Assembly: GCF_900109705.1 (NCBI RefSeq)
Contig: NZ_FOAI01000010.1
Span: 1-64,000 of the forward strand
Direction of reading: 5' to 3'
Origin: Roseivivax marinus
Lineage (GTDB): Bacteria > Pseudomonadota > Alphaproteobacteria > Rhodobacterales > Rhodobacteraceae
DNA: 64,000 nt
The position numbers and the translations under genes were made by a program. Within the stretch, counting starts at the first letter, position 1; each line of letters starts with the position of its first letter. The notes under the pieces are model-generated. The model ran no database searches, was not told where the DNA came from, and saw nothing but the letters and a program-made list of their open reading frames with translations. This document shows positions 46,610 through 54,907 of this stretch, piece after piece.

Positions 46610-46729
46610 CGTGACCTCTCCTGTCCTCCGGCCCGGATGGGGCGTCTCGAAGATCAGGCTAGGCGTGGATTGGGCAGCGAATATGGCCGAAACGGTGCGA
46701 TTTCGGTGCGTCGGGCACGCGGTGGCGCG

Positions 46730-47371
46730 TCAGCGACCGGTGCCGCGGAACCAGTCCCGCAGCTTGCGGCGTCGGCGGCCGAAGCGGTCCCCGGCAGCGT
46801 CGAACCCCTCGCTCCAGTCGTCGAGCACCGGGTCGATCCGGGCCTGCCGGAAGCGGCGCCAGCGGACCCAGATGGCCCAGAAGATGGCAGCCAGGACGAT
46901 CAGCGTGATGATCGCGCGCCATGGCCAGATCCGCACGTCCGGCCCCTCGACGGCGCGCACCGACAGCGCGTTGGGATAGATCGACAGGAACTCCAGCCGC
47001 CAGCCGTAATGGCTGACCGCGACCCATGTGGGGTCGGCGGCGGTCGAGCTGAGGTCCGAGGCGACGGCCTGCACGTTCGAGCTGTCGAACTTGAAGTAGG
47101 GCGGCCAGCCCCAGCCGGTGTCCTCGTTGCGGTAGACCCGGACCGCTCCACCGTCGCGGCGCGACTGGATGAAGAAGACGTCCCGGTTCTGGGTGGCCGC
47201 GGTCGATCCGTCGGCTCGCGTCCAGAAGAACCGGTTGATGCCCCCGAAGTCCTGTCGCCGTTCGTAGGTATCGGTGATCCGGACCACGTCGTTCTGCGGC
47301 AAAGTGTAGTGCAGGAAGGCCAGCACCACGATCCAGAACAGGACGATCGCCGCGCGTGTCACGAATCGCAT
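46730..47371 (-). CDS. DUF1523 family membrane protein
   Basis: A 213-residue inner-membrane protein with TM helices at about 5-25 and 145-168. The periplasmic domain between them includes DVVRITDTYERR, RDVFFIQSRR and NEDTGWGWPPYFKFDSS, a signature of DUF1523 proteins common in Rhodobacteraceae. The C-terminal tail is basic and cytosolic. Function unknown. The ATG at 47369-47371 has GGAGG upstream. The longer open frame to 47428 has no ribosome-binding site. Confidence 0.82.
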   Translation of the reverse strand: MRFVTRAAIVLFWIVVLAFLHYTLPQNDVVRITDTYERRQDFGGINRFFWTRADGSTAATQNRDVFFIQSRRDGGAVRVYRNEDTGWGWPPYFKFDSSNVQAVASDLSSTAADPTWVAVSHYGWRLEFLSIYPNALSVRAVEGPDVRIWPWRAIITLIVLAAIFWAIWVRWRRFRQARIDPVLDDWSEGFDAAGDRFGRRRRKLRDWFRGTGR

Positions 47372-47467
47372 GTGGGCTCCTCCCGCCGGTGGCGCGCATC
47401 GGTTTGTTGCGCTCGCACGGAGGGGCATAGCGCAGTTGCGGCGGTGCCGGAAGCGCCGGTCGCGCGG

Positions 47468-47911
47468 TCAGCTCACGCGGTTGAGCTGATCGGCGAGAGT
47501 GCGCAGACGGGCCTGAAGCTCGATCGCCTCGGACTGGGTCATGCCCGTCGCCTGTGCCACGCGCCGCGGAACGTGCGCCGCGCGGGCCTCCAGCCCGCGT
47601 CCGCCTTCGGTCAGCCGCACCAGAACGCGCCTTTCGTCCGCGGTGTCGCGGACCCGGCGCACGCGTCCCTGCGCTTCCAGCCGCTTGAGAAGCGGCGTGA
47701 GCGTATTGGTTTCCAGGTGCAGCCGCTTGCCGATCTCGCCCACGCTCTGCGGACTTTCGGCCCAGAGCGTGCGGAGCACGAGGTACTGCGGGTACGTCAG
47801 GTCCAGCGGCCCGAGAAGTGTCTTGTAGAGACGACCGAACGCATGCTGCGCCGTGTAAAGGTCGAAGCACAGCAATTCGTCGAGCGCGGGGTCTGTCACG
47901 GCGTCGGTCAT
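47468..47911 (-). CDS. MarR-family regulator, OhrR-like
   Basis: A 147-residue winged-helix regulator. The N-terminal DELLCFDLYTAQHAF places a cysteine exactly where OhrR proteins carry their peroxide-sensing Cys (about residue 15), followed by LDLTYPQYLVLRTLW and the winged helix with RRVRDTADERRVLVRLTEGG. It probably senses organic hydroperoxides. An ohr peroxidase gene, the usual neighbour, is not adjacent. The divergent neighbour is a small secreted protein. The ATG at 47909-47911 fits the family length. The frame extends upstream to 48103 without support. Confidence 0.85.
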   Translation of the reverse strand: MTDAVTDPALDELLCFDLYTAQHAFGRLYKTLLGPLDLTYPQYLVLRTLWAESPQSVGEIGKRLHLETNTLTPLLKRLEAQGRVRRVRDTADERRVLVRLTEGGRGLEARAAHVPRRVAQATGMTQSEAIELQARLRTLADQLNRVS

Positions 47912-48085
47912 CTGAGACAAATGATCGCATTCCCTTCCGGCTTCAACCTCCCCGCGCGTGCGGAGGTGCATATTTGCGTCAAAAGAGAGCGGTCCGGGCT
48001 CGAAGAACCCATGAGCCGGCTTTTGCGCGAGGGGCCGCCTAGGATAACGTCCGGAACAGGCGATTGGTTGCCGCGAAAGGTTCGA

Positions 48086-48658
48086 ATGATGCGCTTTGTC
48101 CATTTCGGCGCCGGCGCGGCGCTCTTGGCCCTTCTTCCCGTGGCGGCCTCCGCGCAGGAGGACGAAATCACGGAGGCCCTGGACGCCGCCCGTTCTGCCT
48201 ACGAGGACGGCGATATCCAGTTCGCCATCGACGAGCTCGACTTCGCCCGCCAGCGGCTGCTGGAGTTGAAGACCGACGCGCTCGAGCGGTTCCTCCCCGA
48301 GGCTCCCGAAGGCTGGAGTCGCGAGATCGACACGGACATGGCGCAGGGACTCGCGTTGATGGGCGGTGGTGTCGGGGCCGGGGCGGACTACGAGGGGCCG
48401 GACGGGGAAACGGTCTCGATGTCGCTCATGGCCGACAACCCGATGGTTGCCTCGATGGCCGGCATGATCGCGAACGCCGCCATGATGGGTATGACGGTCG
48501 AGCGCGTGGGCCGGCAGCGGATCGCCCTGCAGGACGATCAGGCGATGGCGCTGATCGGAAACCGGGTCCTTCTGCAGGCCGAGGGCGCGGCGCCCGAGGT
48601 CCTCATGTCCCTGATCGAGCAGGTGGATTTCGACGCGCTGACGGGCTTCGGCCAGTAG
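48086..48658 (+). CDS. Secreted hypothetical protein
   Basis: A 190-residue exported protein: signal peptide (about 1-23, cut near ASA-QE), a helical region resembling a TPR pair (about 28-65, SAYEDGDIQFAIDELDFARQRLLELK), then an unassigned domain with GWSREIDTDMAQG, a Met/Ala-rich helix (about 118-135) and a C-terminal LIEQVDFDALTGFG. I recall similar small proteins in Rhodobacteraceae but no defined function. AAAGG precedes the ATG at 48086. It is divergent from the OhrR-like regulator and may be under its control. Confidence 0.72.
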   Translation: MMRFVHFGAGAALLALLPVAASAQEDEITEALDAARSAYEDGDIQFAIDELDFARQRLLELKTDALERFLPEAPEGWSREIDTDMAQGLALMGGGVGAGADYEGPDGETVSMSLMADNPMVASMAGMIANAAMMGMTVERVGRQRIALQDDQAMALIGNRVLLQAEGAAPEVLMSLIEQVDFDALTGFGQ

Positions 48659-48661
48659 GGG

Positions 48662-49303
48662 TCAGGCCCCGCCGCCCAGTTCGAATACGGGGCCGCCCGC
48701 GGCGCGGGCGTCCTCGGCGTCGTGGGTGACCATGAGCACCGGCAGCGCGCGGGTGCGGGCCCTTTCGAAGACCAGCGTGCGCATCTGCGCCCGCAGCGCG
48801 GCGTCGAGGCCCGAGAACGCCTCGTCGAGCAGAAGCGCGCGCGGCTCGGACAGCAGCATCCGGATCAGTGCCACGCGGGCCTTCTGTCCGCCCGACAACG
48901 TGTCGGGATCACGGTCCTCGAACCCGGCTAGGCCGACATCGGCCAACGCCTCGGCGACGGTGGCCCGCCGGTCGCTCGCTCGTCCGCCGGGGGCGAGCCC
49001 AAAGGCCGCGTTCTCGCCCACCGACAGGTGCGGAAACAGCAGGTCGTCCTGGAACAGGATGCCGATGCGGCGGGCATGGGCCGGCGCGTCGGTCACGTCC
49101 TCTCCGTTCAGGAGAATACGGCCCTCGCCTTCGAACCCGCGTGAAAGAGTGCCGGTGAGATAGGCCAGCAGGGTCGACTTGCCCGCACCGGAGGGGCCCA
49201 TCACGGTCAGCACTTCGCCTGGCGCGACGTGCCGGTCGATCTCCACGAGCGTCGCGCCCTCGCGGCGGATGCGGATACCGTCGAGCGTCAGTCCCTCAGC
49301 CAC
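48662..49303 (-). CDS. ynjD: ABC transporter ATP-binding protein YnjD
   Basis: A 213-residue ABC ATPase: Walker A GPSGAGKST (about 36-44), Q-loop LFQDDLLFPHL, signature LSGGQKARVAL, Walker B ALLLDEAFSGLD and the switch His in VTHDAEDA. It energises import through the YnjC permease encoded just upstream (8-bp overlap). The closest analogue in general layout is ThiQ, but the operon with ynjF-, ynjB- and ynjC-like genes points to the Ynj system, whose substrate is not established. GTG start. Confidence 0.88.
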   Translation of the reverse strand: MAEGLTLDGIRIRREGATLVEIDRHVAPGEVLTVMGPSGAGKSTLLAYLTGTLSRGFEGEGRILLNGEDVTDAPAHARRIGILFQDDLLFPHLSVGENAAFGLAPGGRASDRRATVAEALADVGLAGFEDRDPDTLSGGQKARVALIRMLLSEPRALLLDEAFSGLDAALRAQMRTLVFERARTRALPVLMVTHDAEDARAAGGPVFELGGGA

Positions 49304-50999
49304 GCAGTGCCCTCCGGTTCCGGAACACGAGCGCCGGGACGATCAGTGCCACCCCGAACGGCACCATCACCGCGGCGGTCTGGGCGAGCCCGTAGACCCC
49401 GATGGCCCGGCGGTCGCCGCCCGAGGCCAGCGCCACCGCCTCGGTCGTCAGGGTGTCGACGCGGCCGCCGCCGACGATGAGCGTCGGCAGGTATTGCCCG
49501 ACGCTGACCGCCATCGCCACCGCCGCCGCCGTCAGGATCGGACGCAGAAGCATCGGCAGCCGCACGCGCCACAGCACCCCGGCGGGTCGCGCGCCGAGGG
49601 CCGCCGCCGTGGTCGCGTAGCGCGGGTCCCAGGCGCGCCACGGATCGCCGAGCGACAGGAAGAGATAGGGCAGGACAAAGACCACGTGCGCCAGGATCAC
49701 CGGCCCCAGCCCGCTTTTCAAACCGACCGACAGCAGGAGGGTCTGCAGGCCGGGCAGGAACGCCACCTGCGGCACGAGAAGCGGCAGGTAGATCAACCAC
49801 AATCCCTTCTGCGACAGGGCCTTGCCACGGCGGTGTTCCGCTTCGAGGCACCCGATCACGAAAATCAGCGACAGGCCGGTGGCGATCGCGGCGATCAGCG
49901 CAGTCGTGGCGACGGTCGCGCCGCCGCCCGTGGCGAAGCGCATCCAGCTTCGCAGGTCCAGCCCGCCGGGCAGTGGGTCGGGGAAGCCCCAGAAGCCAGC
50001 GACGCTCCAGATTCCGAGGGTCAGCAGTCCCAGCAGGACGCTTCCCGCGGCGATGGCCGCCGCGCCGAGGGCAACCGGACGCGCGGCCGCATCGGCTCGA
50101 CCCGCGCGCAGGCCGGAACCGATCCAGCGACGGCCGAGAAAGGCGACGGCGCCTTCGCCCGCGCGCCAGACCAGCAGGGCCGCGCCAACGAGAACCAGTT
50201 GCAGGACGGCCCCCGCCGAAGCCGTGAGCCGCATGGCGAGATCCGGGTCGCCCATCCAGCGCACGATCTGCACCGACAGCGTTGGCGGCGTGGTCGGCCC
50301 GAGGATCAGCGCAACGTCCACGACCGACATCGAGTAGGCCAGCACCACGTAGACCGGCAGCCGAATTTGCGCGTAGATCGAGGGGAAGACCGCCAAAAGC
50401 CACCCCGCGACGCGCCCGTATCCCAGTGCCGCGGCGACGCGCATCCGCCGTGTGGCATCGGATTGCCCCAGCGCCGCCAGCGCCATGAGCAGCAGGAACG
50501 GCATCTCCTTCACCGTGAGCCCCGCCGCCATCGCGAGGCCCCAGTGGTCTTGCGTCACGGCAATGTCGGGTGGACGCTCCCACCCGGTGAGCCACGGCGA
50601 CAGAAGCCGCGCGAGCCAGCCCGACGGAGCCACGAGAAATGCCAGTCCGAAGGCCGCGGCGGCATGTGGCACGGACAGAAGCGGGGACAGAACCCGCTCC
50701 AGCGCGAGAAAGGCACGCGTGCCCGACCAGCCGGCGAGAAACAGCGCAGTGATCGCAAGCGCCGCGAAGGTGGCGAGGAACCCGGTGGTCAGCGACAGCC
50801 GCACGGCGGCGGCCAGGCCGGGCCAGTCGAGCAGGCTCTGCAGCGGCCCGAGGCCAAGGGTCGTCAGGCCCGCCGCCGGGTAGAACCCCGCCGCGGGCAG
50901 CAGCGTACCCGCCAGCCCCGCCGCCACCGGACCCAGCATCGCCACCATCGTGAGCGGCGGCAGGGCCCGCAGGCCGGCGGGCAGGCGCGCGGCGGTCAC
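49296..50999 (-). CDS. ynjC: ABC transporter permease YnjC (two fused permease domains)
   Basis: A 567-residue membrane protein with about twelve TM helices in two homologous halves. Each half carries a binding-protein-dependent transport loop (around GLTVKEMPFLLLMALAALG and LGARPAGVLWRVRLPML), as in ThiP-type fused permeases. It starts with GTG four bases after the ynjB stop. Forms the channel of the ynjBCD importer. Confidence 0.87.
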   Translation of the reverse strand: MTAARLPAGLRALPPLTMVAMLGPVAAGLAGTLLPAAGFYPAAGLTTLGLGPLQSLLDWPGLAAAVRLSLTTGFLATFAALAITALFLAGWSGTRAFLALERVLSPLLSVPHAAAAFGLAFLVAPSGWLARLLSPWLTGWERPPDIAVTQDHWGLAMAAGLTVKEMPFLLLMALAALGQSDATRRMRVAAALGYGRVAGWLLAVFPSIYAQIRLPVYVVLAYSMSVVDVALILGPTTPPTLSVQIVRWMGDPDLAMRLTASAGAVLQLVLVGAALLVWRAGEGAVAFLGRRWIGSGLRAGRADAAARPVALGAAAIAAGSVLLGLLTLGIWSVAGFWGFPDPLPGGLDLRSWMRFATGGGATVATTALIAAIATGLSLIFVIGCLEAEHRRGKALSQKGLWLIYLPLLVPQVAFLPGLQTLLLSVGLKSGLGPVILAHVVFVLPYLFLSLGDPWRAWDPRYATTAAALGARPAGVLWRVRLPMLLRPILTAAAVAMAVSVGQYLPTLIVGGGRVDTLTTEAVALASGGDRRAIGVYGLAQTAAVMVPFGVALIVPALVFRNRRALRG

Positions 51000-51003
51000 G
51001 GGA

Positions 51004-52206
51004 TCAGCGGCCGGCGCCGTAGCGGTCGGTCCAGTCGTCCGAGATCCGGGTCATCCAGCTGGGGTGCGGCTCGGGCTGGACCTCTCCCAGGTCCTGCGGC
51101 GACAAAGTCGCGACGCCGAGCTCGAGCGCCTCGAATGCGGCGCGGTCCTCTTCGGGGAGCTCGGCGACGTCAAGCACGGTGCCGTAGCCCAGAACGTCCG
51201 GATCCTGCGCGCGGACCTGTGCCTCGGGGGACATGAGGACGTTCGCGACCACCATCGCGCCGGCCTTGGAGCCCGAGTTGTAGGGGATCGCCACGAAGCT
51301 CGCGTTGCCCAATGTGCCGTCCTCCAGCACGAATGTCCGGACCGAGGGCGGCAGGCGGTTGTCCGCGATGGCGGTCGACGCCTCGCCCGGGCTGAACGAG
51401 ATGGCGAGGTCGATCTCGTCATCGGCCATCAGTCGCAGCTGGTCCGGACCGGTCTGCGGATAGGCGTCGCCGCTGCGCCACAAGTTCGGCGTCAGCTCGT
51501 CGAGATAGTCCCAGAGCGGCGCGACGACGGTGTCGTAATCGGCCTCGTCCACCGGCTGCTGAAGGACGGCGGGGTCGTCCACCAGTTCGATCAGCATCTG
51601 CTTGAGAAACGTCGTTCCGAGGAAATCGGGCGGCTGCGGGTAGGTGAAGCGGCCGGGATTGGCCTCGGCCCAGTCAAGGATCGCTTCGGCGGTGGGCAAC
51701 GGCTCGGGCAGGTCTTCGGTATCGTGCATGAAGACCACTTGCGCCATCGCCCACGGCGCCTCGTAGCCCTCGGTGGGCACGGTGAAGTCCGTCTGCACGG
51801 TCTTTCCGTCCACGTCGACGTATTGCCAGTTCGGCAGGTCTTCGGCGAAGGGGCCGAACAGCAGGTCCTGCTCTTTCATCGACTTGAAGTTGGGACCGTT
51901 GATCCAGATCAGGTCGACGGCCCCATCCTCGTCCTCGCCCGCCTGCTTCTCGGACAGGACGCGGGTGACCGCATCGGCGGTGTCGGCGAGCTTCACGTGC
52001 TCAAGCGTAACGCCGTACTCATCGGCCACGCGATCGCCGATCCAGACGATGAAGTCGTTGGTCGCGGTCGATCCGCCCCAGGCGTGCCAGTAGACGGTCT
52101 GCCCGTCCGCGGCCTCGGTCACCGCGTCCCAGTCGGACGGTGCGGGCTGCGCGAAGGCCGGCAGCGCGGTACAGAGCGCGAGGGCGGAAAGCGTTGTGCG
52201 AAACAT
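51004..52206 (-). CDS. ynjB: ABC transporter substrate-binding protein YnjB
   Basis: A 400-residue periplasmic binding protein with a Sec signal peptide (about 1-19, cut near FA-QP). The mature start has DWDAVTEAADGQTVYWHAWGGS, and LIWINGPNFKSMKEQDLLFGPF lies further in, close to the E. coli YnjB pattern of the extracellular-binding-protein family. It captures the unknown ligand for YnjC/YnjD. One base separates it from the upstream CDP-alcohol phosphotransferase gene. Confidence 0.9.
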   Translation of the reverse strand: MFRTTLSALALCTALPAFAQPAPSDWDAVTEAADGQTVYWHAWGGSTATNDFIVWIGDRVADEYGVTLEHVKLADTADAVTRVLSEKQAGEDEDGAVDLIWINGPNFKSMKEQDLLFGPFAEDLPNWQYVDVDGKTVQTDFTVPTEGYEAPWAMAQVVFMHDTEDLPEPLPTAEAILDWAEANPGRFTYPQPPDFLGTTFLKQMLIELVDDPAVLQQPVDEADYDTVVAPLWDYLDELTPNLWRSGDAYPQTGPDQLRLMADDEIDLAISFSPGEASTAIADNRLPPSVRTFVLEDGTLGNASFVAIPYNSGSKAGAMVVANVLMSPEAQVRAQDPDVLGYGTVLDVAELPEEDRAAFEALELGVATLSPQDLGEVQPEPHPSWMTRISDDWTDRYGAGR

Positions 52207-52207
52207 G

Positions 52208-52822
52208 TCAGTCCCTTGAGTCGAAGGCGCGATACGCGCCGAAAAGGCGCAGGGCGCCGGTCGCGAAGCATAGCGCCGCGAAGATCCCCGCCAAGACCGG
52301 GAACTGCCCCGGAAACAACGCGATGGCGACGAAGAAGAGGATCGTCTCGGTGCCTTCGAGAAGGCCGTTCGAATAGTAGAGCGACTTCACGCCCTGCGCC
52401 GAAGTCTCCATGTCGTGCTTCTCGGCAAGAATGGCGTACCCTAGGAACGACGCCCCGTTGAAGTAGAACGATGTCAGCAGGATCGCCCCCGCGACGGCGT
52501 TCTGGGCGGGGTCGTGCAACACGAACCCGAGCGGGAAGACGCCGTAGAAGAGGAAGTCGCAGGTGATGTCGAGATAACCGCCGTAATCGCTCTTGTGGCT
52601 GGCGCGGGCCACCGCGCCGTCCAGCCCGTCGGCAAGGCGCGACACGAGTAGCAGCACCAGCGCCCAGGCAAAGGCCCCGAACGCGGCGGCGCCGGCAGCG
52701 GCCAGCCCCAACGCGAGGCCCGCCAGTGTCACGACGTTCGGTGTCGCCCCCCAGCGCGCCAGCACCCGCCCGGCCGCGTTCAGCGGCGGGTCGATCATGC
52801 GGCGGGCGGTGGCGTCGAGCAT
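52208..52822 (-). CDS. ynjF: CDP-alcohol phosphatidyltransferase family protein YnjF
   Basis: A 204-residue membrane enzyme with about six TM helices and the CDP-alcohol phosphotransferase motif DG-x2-AR-x8-G-x3-D-x3-D, read here as DGLDGAVARASHKSDYGGYLD. It couples a CMP-activated lipid or alcohol to an acceptor. The natural substrates of YnjF are unknown. The ATG at 52820-52822 gives the family length, and the frame continues upstream without support. It leads the ynjF-B-C-D operon, the same gene family grouping as E. coli ynjBCDEF. Confidence 0.9.
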   Translation of the reverse strand: MLDATARRMIDPPLNAAGRVLARWGATPNVVTLAGLALGLAAAGAAAFGAFAWALVLLLVSRLADGLDGAVARASHKSDYGGYLDITCDFLFYGVFPLGFVLHDPAQNAVAGAILLTSFYFNGASFLGYAILAEKHDMETSAQGVKSLYYSNGLLEGTETILFFVAIALFPGQFPVLAGIFAALCFATGALRLFGAYRAFDSRD

Positions 52823-52848
52823 CGGCAGCCTCGTGGGCAGGGCGTGTG

Positions 52849-52882
52849 TTGTGGCACAATGCACCCTGTCGCCCCTGCGACA
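52849..52882. promoter_or_regulatory. Two perfect dyads upstream of ynjF
   Basis: TTGTG-G-CACAA (52849-52859) and TGTCGC-CCCT-GCGACA (52867-52882) lie 27-60 bp before the ynjF start. They could be operators for the ynjFBCD operon. No known regulator motif is claimed. The rest of the 275-bp gap to the next gene shows nothing definite. Confidence 0.4.
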
Positions 52883-53097
52883 ATCCGCGCCACGCAAACG
52901 TGACGGGTGTGTCAGGGACGGCGACCGGGGCATCTCCGCCGCGTTGCACGAAAATGTGTGGCGCGGATCTGTGATCCGGCGCGCGATGCGTATACCCCGC
53001 GCCATGCCGCGCGGTCCCCCGCCGGACATGGATTGCTGCGGCCTGCCTCCGCCCCATATAGCAGGGCGGGCGCGATGGACGGAAAAGGACGACGGGC

Positions 53098-54063
53098 ATG
53101 GCTTTGGCCGGGCGCCTCTCGCGCACCCAGATGCGGATACTTCAGATCGTGGTGAGCGTCTCCGTGCTCGCCATTCTCTGGCACGCGGTCGACGGGCAGG
53201 AGGCCCTTCGTATCCTGCGTCGGGCCGAACCGGTGTGGCTGGCGGCAGCATGGGTCGCGCTCAGCATCCAGACGGTCCTGTCCGCCCTGCGATGGAAGCT
53301 CTGCGCCCGTGAACTGGGACAGACCTTCACTGTCGGGCAGGCGATTTCCGAGTATTACCTGGCGCAGATCGTGAACCAGTCGCTGCCGGGCGGTATGGTG
53401 GGCGATGCCGGCCGCGCGGTGCGCGCGCGCCACCAGGCGGGCCTGCTGCGCGCCAGCCAGGCCGTCGTGTTCGAGCGGCTCGCGGGCCAGGCGGTGGTGT
53501 TCGCCGTCATGGCGACGGGGTTCGCCTGGACCTACTTCGCCCCCGGCGGGCTGACATGGCCGTTCTGGCTGCGGTCGATCATGCTTCCGCTGGTCCTCGG
53601 CGGCATGGCCGTGCCGGTGGTGTTCTGGTTGACATGGATGTTGCCCGGGCCCCAGCGCCGCGCACTCGACGACCTCTGGTTCGCGCTGCACGCGGCAATT
53701 CTGAAGCCGCGCGTCCTGCCATGGCAGGTGGTAATGAGCATCGGCACAACGGCCTGCAACCTCGGGGCCTTCGCCTTCTGCGCCCGCGCCACCGGCACCG
53801 AGTTGCCCTTCGCGGCGATCGTCACATTGGTGCCGCTGATTCTCTTTACCATGCTGATCCCGGTCTCGATCTCGGGCTGGGGCCTACGCGAGGGGGCGGC
53901 GGCGACGCTGTTCCCGGTCGCGGGTTTTGCCAGCTCCACGGGTCTCGCCGCGTCGGTGGCCTTCGGGCTGATCTTCGTGGCGGCGGTGCTGCCCGGCATC
54001 GTGCCGATCCTGCGCCGCCGGTCGCACCGGCCTCCGGGCAAGCCCGCCCGCTCCGAGAGCTAG
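53098..54063 (+). CDS. Flippase-like membrane protein (UPF0104/AglD-MprF type)
   Basis: A 321-residue protein with about eight TM helices of the lysylphosphatidylglycerol synthase TM family. Seen are EYYLAQIVNQSLPGGMVGDAGR in the middle and IPVSISGWGLREGAAATLF near the C-terminus, both characteristic. It lacks the MprF synthase domain, so it probably moves or binds a lipid-linked molecule. AAGGA precedes the ATG. Divergent from ynjF and tail-to-tail (4-bp overlap) with the HD gene. Confidence 0.85.
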   Translation: MALAGRLSRTQMRILQIVVSVSVLAILWHAVDGQEALRILRRAEPVWLAAAWVALSIQTVLSALRWKLCARELGQTFTVGQAISEYYLAQIVNQSLPGGMVGDAGRAVRARHQAGLLRASQAVVFERLAGQAVVFAVMATGFAWTYFAPGGLTWPFWLRSIMLPLVLGGMAVPVVFWLTWMLPGPQRRALDDLWFALHAAILKPRVLPWQVVMSIGTTACNLGAFAFCARATGTELPFAAIVTLVPLILFTMLIPVSISGWGLREGAAATLFPVAGFASSTGLAASVAFGLIFVAAVLPGIVPILRRRSHRPPGKPARSES

Positions 54064-54644
54064 TCCGCGGCGTCCGCCCGCGCCCGCGTCATCTCATCGG
54101 CCAGTGCGCGCATGTCGCGCAGCAGCGGGTGCGTATCGGTGCGTGCACGCCCGTATCCCAGGTTGAAGGCGTAGTCGAAGCCCGGAGGGTTGGCCCCGGC
54201 GACGTGCTGAAGCACCGTCTCGATCTTGTCGAGCCCCTTGGCCATGCGCGCTTCGGGAGTGTCCGCAGCGGCGTATTCGTCCCAGAGCGCGCGCATCCGG
54301 TCGCGCAGATCCTTCGGCAGCGGCTCGGTCAGCGTGGCGAAATCGGCTTTCTCGCGCGCCTCGCGGCCATCGTCGGCGCGCTGCTCGGTGGCCGGCACGT
54401 CGCCCGAGATCGCCTCTCCCAGATCGTGGACGAGACAGAGCTCCACCAGCTTCAGCGTGTCGATCTCCGGCAGGTCGTCGCGCAAGAGGATCGCCAGCAG
54501 CGCCAATCGCCAGGAATGGTCGGCGACGCTTTCGGGCCGGCCGACGCCGGTGTGGCCGCTGCGGAGCGTGCCCTTGAGAGGTTCGGCCCCTTGCAGGAAG
54601 GCCACTATGCGCGCGAGGCGCTCAGGATCCGGGGTGGTGGTCAT
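54060..54644 (-). CDS. HD-domain hydrolase (HDDC2/YfbR-like 5'-deoxynucleotidase)
   Basis: A 194-residue HD protein: ESVADHSWRLALLAILL, CLVHDLGEAISGDVPATEQR and a C-terminal Asp in GLDKIETVLQH supply the metal ligands. The family hydrolyses 5'-nucleotides. It is a second YfbR-like gene in the window (compare 12309-12902), with a more typical HDLGE motif. The frame is open upstream to 54845 but the ATG at 54642-54644 gives the usual length. Confidence 0.85.
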   Translation of the reverse strand: MTTTPDPERLARIVAFLQGAEPLKGTLRSGHTGVGRPESVADHSWRLALLAILLRDDLPEIDTLKLVELCLVHDLGEAISGDVPATEQRADDGREAREKADFATLTEPLPKDLRDRMRALWDEYAAADTPEARMAKGLDKIETVLQHVAGANPPGFDYAFNLGYGRARTDTHPLLRDMRALADEMTRARADAAD

Positions 54645-54791
54645 GCCATTCGCATAGCACGTTCCACCCCCTCCCGGACGAGCGAATTCGGCTTTCGCCG
54701 TCCTGACGGGCACGTCGCGCATCGGGTCGCCCCTGAGGTAGGCACCGCGCGAATCCGAACTGTGTCCGCGCTGCCGCGAAGACCGACCAGC

Positions 54792-54844
54792 TGTCGCAAA
54801 TGTCTCGGACAGACCGAGAAGCGGCGTTTTTGTCTCAGCCGACA
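54792..54844. promoter_or_regulatory. Cluster of TGTC/GACA half-sites upstream of the Rieske oxygenase gene
   Basis: TGTC occurs at 54792, 54801 and 54831, with GACA at 54808 and 54841. The set includes the perfect dyad TCTCGG-ACAGA-CCGAGA (54803-54819) and an imperfect TGTC-N6-GACA (54831-54844). The cluster ends 63 bp before the oxygenase start, a good place for an activator or repressor. Confidence 0.45.
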
Positions 54845-54907
54845 ATTAGCGTCATCTTCATCACACGGGATCAGGATCAGTTCCAATTCCTGAGTGCAGG
54901 TGCGCCC

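Noticed and set aside
52823-53097. TPP riboswitch upstream of the ThiBPQ-like ynj operon
   Set aside because: The THI-box core sequences are absent, and the gene set matches Ynj, not the thiamine transporter.
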